Positions 5,218 through 8,812 of a DNA stretch of 8,812 nt are shown one piece after another. The stretch is taken from contig JANNAV010000261.1 of the NCBI GenBank assembly GCA_031384695.1, positions 1 through 8,812 of the forward strand, given 5' to 3'. A program made the translations under genes and the position numbers. The notes below the pieces were generated by a model that had not been told where the DNA came from, did not search any database, and saw only the letters and a program-made list of their open reading frames with translations. The stretch is from JANNAV01 sp031384695. Its GTDB lineage: Bacteria; Pseudomonadota; Alphaproteobacteria; Rhodobacterales; Rhodobacteraceae. Position 1 is the first letter of the stretch, and each line of letters opens with the position of its first letter.

Positions 5218-7593
5218 TTACGACTGCGGCCGCGTCTTCTTCGGATCATAATGCGACAACCCGACAATCCGCGCCGGCAGCCGCTTTTGCTGCCCGTCCA
5301 GCTTGCCCACTTCCACCGCCGTCCCCACAGTCGCATGCGCCACATCCACCCGCGCCAAAGCAATCGTCTTGCCCAAGATCGGCGAGCGCATGCCCGACGT
5401 GACCACCCCCACCTGCGCCCGCCCGATATGGATGCTGTCGCCATGCCCGACATCCACCGAGGCATCGACATCCAGCCCGACAAACTTGTGCGATGCGTGT
5501 TCCTTGCGGCGGATCAACGCCTCACGCCCGATGAAATCATCGGTTTTCGATTTCAACGGCACGGTAAAGCCGATCCCCGCCTCGAACGGATCGGTCTGAT
5601 CGCTGAAATCATAACCGGCAAAGATCAGCCCTGCCTCGATCCGCACCATATCCAGCGCCAAAAGCCCCATCGGCTGCAATCCCAGATCGGCGCCATGCTG
5701 CCATACCGCATCCCACACCGCTGCGCCGTCCTTGGGGTGGCAAAAAATCTCAAAGCCCAACTCGCCGGTATAGCCGGTGCGCGACAGTACCACCGGCACG
5801 CCCTCTGGCCCGCCGACGCGGGCTACGGCAAAGCGGAACCAGCCCAATTCATCCACCGTCGGCTGCACCGGTGCGGTCCAGATCATCCGCCGCATGATCT
5901 CGCGGCTGTTCGGCCCTTGCACTGCCAGATTGTGCAACTGATCGGTCGATCCCCGCACCATCACCTTCAGGCCCAACGCCTCGGCTTGCTCGCGCAGCCA
6001 GATGCCGGAATAGTCATCGCCGCCGATCCAGCGGAACCGGTCGCGGCCCAGCCGGAACAGCGTGCCATCGTCGATCATGCCGCCATGCGGATAGCACATC
6101 GCCGAATAAACCACCTGCCCGTCGCTCAGCTTTTTCACATCCCGCGTCAGGCAATACTGCATCAGGGCTTCGGCATCCGGCCCGGTCACCTCGAACTTGC
6201 GCAGCGGCGAAAGGTCCAGCACAACCGCCGTTTCGCGGCAGGCCCAGTATTCCGCCGCCACGCCGGTCGCCGCAAAGGATTGCGGCAACCAATAGCCCTT
6301 GTACTCCGCCACATGGCGCGTCAGCGCCGCCGTGCGGGCGTGAAACGCGGTTTCCCTGGTCATCTTCGGCTCCGAATCCTTGGTGGGGCGGTGGGCGATG
6401 GCGCGCGGGAAGGCCCCCGCCGCATCATAGGTGCGCACGTGAATATCGCTCAGATACCAGCCATTGCCCGCCGAGGTATCATCCGGGCAGGCCGACGAGA
6501 CGCAGATCAGATCGGTCAGCGCCCGCATCAGCACGTAATCGCCGGGCCGCGACCACGCCTCATCCGAGATCAGCGCGCCATGCGCGTCAATGCCGGTATT
6601 GTAGAAAAAGTTAACCGCCATCCAGCCGGGGCGCGGCGCAACCCCATGTTTCGCCAGCGCATGGTTGAAATTGTCCGAACAGTTGGCGTGTCCCGGATAG
6701 CCGATATCATCGTAATACTTTGGTGCGCAGGCCATCGCAAAGGCATCGTGCCGCCCCACGGTGTCCTGCACCACCTCGACCAGCGGCAGCCAATCCTGAT
6801 CGTAATATTTCGACTGCAGCCCCGGCATCGGATAGGCTTGCCCCGCCAATGTCCGCGATGTCGTCACGTCCAGCGGATGCTCGATCCCCTGATCCAGCTT
6901 GCGCGCCGAAAAGCACTGAAAGTCGGTCATCTGCCGCCCGTCAACGTCGATGATCTGGATGTAATCCCCCGCCTTCACGAAATAGGCCCCGGCGGTCGAG
7001 GATTTCACCCGCAGATCCAGCACCGGATCGGCCAGCGGCTCGGGTAGGGCAAACTGCCCCAGCCGCCGCAGCACCGCCCTTTGCAAGCAAACCACAACCG
7101 GCGTCGCCGTCGCCTGTTCGCCCGGATGCATCGCCTCGGCGGGGGCCGCCACGATCACCACCCCGTCGCGGGTGGCGGTAAAGGTTTCCGCAGCCCCCGC
7201 AGGCGTTGCGGTATCAAACAGCGCCACCGCCCCGGCCCCGCCTTGATCAATCCGCCCCAGATCAATACCCCGCCGGGCAATCCCCAGCCGCAAGCCCGCA
7301 AGCCCCGCAGCCAGCAACGCCTTCAACCCCGCCGCATCTGAATTGGCCACCGCCCCCAACAGCCCCGCGTCAATCCGCCCCCGCGCGTCCGCCGCCACCA
7401 TCTCGCAGCGCTGCCCCCCCTCGGCATTGGTGACGGTGATCCTGTCGCCTACAGCCAGCCGGATCAGCACCGCGCCGCCGCCCTCAACCTCGAACCGCTC
7501 GCGCCCCGAATGCAACGCCAATGACGCCGGAGACATGATCTGGCTGGGCCGTGGCGGGCCGGGGATCACACGCGGATAAGGGCTGTCCAGCAT
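5218..7593 (-). CDS. DUF1989-GcvT fusion protein (folate-dependent aminomethyl/methyltransferase family)
   Basis: This 791-residue cytoplasmic protein has two parts. Residues about 195-390 are DUF1989 (urea-carboxylase-associated family), with GDYIQIIDVDGRQMTDFQC, CSDNFN (305-310), NFFYNTG, and PGDYVLMRALTD leading to the Cys369 region. Residues about 18-175 look like a second, diverged copy. Residues about 420-785 are GcvT-like: GGMIDDG (504-510) holds the Asp used by aminomethyltransferases, followed by QGPNSR (559-564), RTGYTGELGFEI (605-616), an ALDMVRIEAGL helix and a C-terminal barrel (GLDVD...GVVTSGMRSP). GcvT relatives transfer C1 units to tetrahydrofolate. Characterised DUF1989 members include the carboxyguanidine deiminase subunits of guanidine degradation. 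The substrate of this fusion is unknown. The ATG at 7593 was chosen because AAGGAGC (7601-7607 on the complement) lies 7-8 nt upstream; a start at 7671 would add 26 atypical residues. Divergence from the transporter and closeness to soxB suggest a role in methylated-amine metabolism. Confidence 0.88.
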   Translation of the reverse strand: MLDSPYPRVIPGPPRPSQIMSPASLALHSGRERFEVEGGGAVLIRLAVGDRITVTNAEGGQRCEMVAADARGRIDAGLLGAVANSDAAGLKALLAAGLAGLRLGIARRGIDLGRIDQGGAGAVALFDTATPAGAAETFTATRDGVVIVAAPAEAMHPGEQATATPVVVCLQRAVLRRLGQFALPEPLADPVLDLRVKSSTAGAYFVKAGDYIQIIDVDGRQMTDFQCFSARKLDQGIEHPLDVTTSRTLAGQAYPMPGLQSKYYDQDWLPLVEVVQDTVGRHDAFAMACAPKYYDDIGYPGHANCSDNFNHALAKHGVAPRPGWMAVNFFYNTGIDAHGALISDEAWSRPGDYVLMRALTDLICVSSACPDDTSAGNGWYLSDIHVRTYDAAGAFPRAIAHRPTKDSEPKMTRETAFHARTAALTRHVAEYKGYWLPQSFAATGVAAEYWACRETAVVLDLSPLRKFEVTGPDAEALMQYCLTRDVKKLSDGQVVYSAMCYPHGGMIDDGTLFRLGRDRFRWIGGDDYSGIWLREQAEALGLKVMVRGSTDQLHNLAVQGPNSREIMRRMIWTAPVQPTVDELGWFRFAVARVGGPEGVPVVLSRTGYTGELGFEIFCHPKDGAAVWDAVWQHGADLGLQPMGLLALDMVRIEAGLIFAGYDFSDQTDPFEAGIGFTVPLKSKTDDFIGREALIRRKEHASHKFVGLDVDASVDVGHGDSIHIGRAQVGVVTSGMRSPILGKTIALARVDVAHATVGTAVEVGKLDGQQKRLPARIVGLSHYDPKKTRPQS

Positions 7594-7642
7594 TGGCGTT
7601 GCTCCTTGGTTTTCGCATGAGTGGAATAAATGTTTAATAAAA

Positions 7643-7671
7643 AGAATAACGCGCCCGCGCCCTTGCCGCAA
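7643..7671 (-). promoter_or_regulatory. Candidate promoter for the DUF1989-GcvT gene
   Basis: Read on the complement, TTGCGG (7671-7666) and TATTCT (7648-7643) stand 17 bases apart, matching the sigma-70 consensus at three and four positions. The -10 side lies in a conspicuously AT-rich patch at about 7620-7650, flanked by very GC-rich sequence, as expected for DNA that must melt. The leader to the ATG at 7593 would be around 40 bases. The same 127-bp gap (7594-7720) must also hold the start signals of the divergent transporter gene, for which I see no convincing boxes. Confidence 0.3.
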
Positions 7672-7720
7672 GCCCCCCGAAAGGGCAAACCTTGCAAAGC
7701 AACGGAACCGGGGAAGATCG

Positions 7721-8590
7721 ATGCAGGCACTGCTCTATGGCATGATCGCGGCGCTTTGCTGGGGCCTGCATGATTTTTGCGTCCGCCACCTCAGCCAGCG
7801 CCTGTCTTCGGCCGCAATGCTGCTTGCGTGCCTTGTCGCGGGCAGCGCCGTTTTGCTGGCGGTGATCACCGTTTCCGGCCTCTGGCTTCACATGACACCG
7901 CAGGTTGCGCTTTACGCGCTGGCCTCGGGTGGCTGCTATGCGATTGCCTGCTTCGGGCTTTACCATGCCTTCGCCATCGGCCCGGTGCGGCTGGTGGCAC
8001 CGATCTGCGGCGCCTATCCGGTGCTGTCTTTTGCGCTGGCCGCCGCAACCGGCCAACCCATCACGATAGCCCAATGGTTGGCCGCCTTTGCGGTGATCGC
8101 GGGCATCGCGGTGGTGGCGCGTCAGTCCGAACCGCAATCAGAATCCAAAACCCGAACCGTGGCAATGGCTTGGGCGGCACTCGGCGCTGTCGGCTTCGCG
8201 CTGACTTTCGCCCTGGGCCAAACCGCGGTCGAGGGCGCGGGGCAGCACGCCGGTCAGGCTTGGGCCGAGTTGCCGATCACCCTGCTGTCGCGGTTAACCG
8301 CCGTCGCAGTGGTCGCTCTCTGGGTGCTGCGCGCCCGCGTTCCCCTTGCGCCCTTGCGCCCGCATCTGCCGCTTTTGGCGCTAATGGGGCTGCTGGATGT
8401 CACGGCACTCACCTTTGTGCTCGCCGCAGGCCGCCTCGCCACCCCCGAGTTTGCCGCCGTCTCGTCGTCCCTCTTCGGGCTGGTCACCATCCTGCTCGCA
8501 TGGCGGTTTTTGCATGAACCGATGCGGCCCCTGCAATGGGCCGGGGCCGGTCTGGTTTTTGCGGGCATCGGCTGGCTCGCTGCAAGTTGA
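7721..8590 (+). CDS. EamA/DMT-family transporter, 10 predicted membrane helices
   Basis: This 289-residue inner-membrane protein belongs to the drug/metabolite transporter superfamily. Two tandem EamA halves are visible, about residues 3-134 and 148-288, joined by a hydrophilic loop rich in Ser, Gln, Glu and Lys (135-147), with about five hydrophobic segments in each. The first half opens GMIAALCWGLHDFCVRH, a usual EamA start. Typical ends of the halves are GPVRLVAPICGAYPVLSF (87-104) and EFAAVSSSLFGLVTILLA (243-260), the latter followed by a helix leading to GAGLVFAGI. The length is normal for the family. The ATG follows GGGGAAG at 7710-7716. The substrate cannot be read from sequence: family members export amino acids or metabolites, or take up solutes. 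It lies 94 bases upstream of soxB on the same strand and divergent from the GcvT fusion, so a methylated amine, amino acid or related C1 compound is a reasonable guess only. Confidence 0.9.
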   Translation: MQALLYGMIAALCWGLHDFCVRHLSQRLSSAAMLLACLVAGSAVLLAVITVSGLWLHMTPQVALYALASGGCYAIACFGLYHAFAIGPVRLVAPICGAYPVLSFALAAATGQPITIAQWLAAFAVIAGIAVVARQSEPQSESKTRTVAMAWAALGAVGFALTFALGQTAVEGAGQHAGQAWAELPITLLSRLTAVAVVALWVLRARVPLAPLRPHLPLLALMGLLDVTALTFVLAAGRLATPEFAAVSSSLFGLVTILLAWRFLHEPMRPLQWAGAGLVFAGIGWLAAS

Positions 8591-8684
8591 CGCATGGCCG
8601 AAATGGCCGGGTCAAGGTCGGAAATGGAACGGTCCTTGCGCCTTGAACCGGCGATAACAGGGTTGCGAACATCCCGAGGCAACC

Positions 8685-8812
8685 ATGCGCTATTCCGGTT
8701 TCAAAGTCATCGCCGAGGCCCTTACCGGCCACAAAGGCTGGACGCCCGCATGGCGCAATCCGGAACCGCAAGCGGGCTATGATTATATCATCGTCGGCGG
8801 CGGCGGTCACGG
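8685..8812 (+). CDS. soxB: Sarcosine oxidase subunit beta, N-terminal fragment (runs off right edge)
   Basis: Only the first 42 codons plus 2 bases are present. The protein begins MRYSGFKVIAEALTGHKGWT and continues with PAWRNPEP, then GYDYIIVGGGGH (31-42). This matches the characteristic opening of the beta subunit of heterotetrameric sarcosine oxidase, in which a short lead precedes the beta strand and glycine-rich turn that bind FAD. The complete enzyme oxidatively demethylates sarcosine to glycine with transfer of the C1 unit to tetrahydrofolate; genes for the delta, alpha and gamma subunits usually follow and would lie outside this window. The ATG has GAGG 5 nt upstream. The gap from 8591 to 8684 shows no clear terminator, so transcription together with the transporter gene is possible, as is a separate promoter. 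Identity rests on recall of the family's N-terminus and would be settled by the rest of the gene. Confidence 0.85.
   Translation, partial: MRYSGFKVIAEALTGHKGWTPAWRNPEPQAGYDYIIVGGGGH

Noticed and set aside
5251..7047. 598-codon plus-strand frame within the DUF1989-GcvT gene
   Set aside because: Composition is dominated by Arg, His, Pro and Gln as expected for an antisense shadow, and the minus strand has clear GcvT and DUF1989 motifs.
7594..7671. 26-residue N-terminal extension of the DUF1989-GcvT protein (start at 7671)
   Set aside because: An AAGGAGC ribosome site lies at the right distance before ATG 7593. The extension crosses the AT-rich promoter-like patch and reads unlike the rest of the protein.
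7777..8517. 246-codon alternative frame inside the transporter gene
   Set aside because: Arg-rich and without membrane segments; the real frame gives ten hydrophobic helices and EamA motifs.

Overview
The window looks like a chromosomal segment of a high-GC alphaproteobacterium, most likely of the Rhodobacteraceae/Roseobacter group. The reasons are the strong G/C bias at third codon positions, the start of a heterotetrameric sarcosine oxidase beta gene, a DUF1989-GcvT fusion and an RTX (type I secreted) protein. This assignment is by pattern recognition, not by a database search. I see no tRNA, rRNA, CRISPR array, insertion sequence or integrase.

Layout from left to right: (1) 3-1025, minus strand: a secreted-type protein with RTX calcium-binding repeats; its C-terminus lies beyond the left edge. 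(2) 1226-2888, plus strand: a probable restriction-modification cassette. It has a C5-cytosine DNA methyltransferase and an HNH nuclease, separated by 115 bases that hold two perfect 17-bp inverted repeats with related cores. The second repeat contains the apparent TTG start of the nuclease. A 44-codon reading frame that begins right after the methyltransferase stop runs through both repeats. (3) 3028-5214, plus strand: a thiamine-diphosphate 2-oxo acid dehydrogenase E1 with alpha and beta parts fused in one chain and no E2 or E3 gene nearby. (4) 5218-7593, minus strand: a 791-residue fusion of a DUF1989-type region, apparently duplicated, with a GcvT-like tetrahydrofolate-dependent aminomethyl/methyltransferase. 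It converges on the E1 gene with 3 bases between the stop codons. (5) 7721-8590, plus strand: a 10-TM EamA/DMT-family transporter, divergent from the fusion. (6) 8685 to the right edge, plus strand: the first 42 codons of sarcosine oxidase subunit beta (soxB).

The right half suggests one-carbon and methylated-amine metabolism. Sarcosine oxidase demethylates sarcosine and passes the C1 unit to tetrahydrofolate, GcvT-type enzymes move C1 units to or from tetrahydrofolate, and the transporter between them could carry a related solute. The substrate of the DUF1989-GcvT fusion is unknown and is the best candidate here for undescribed chemistry. The methyltransferase-HNH pair with its hairpin-bearing junction is the best candidate for undescribed regulation.
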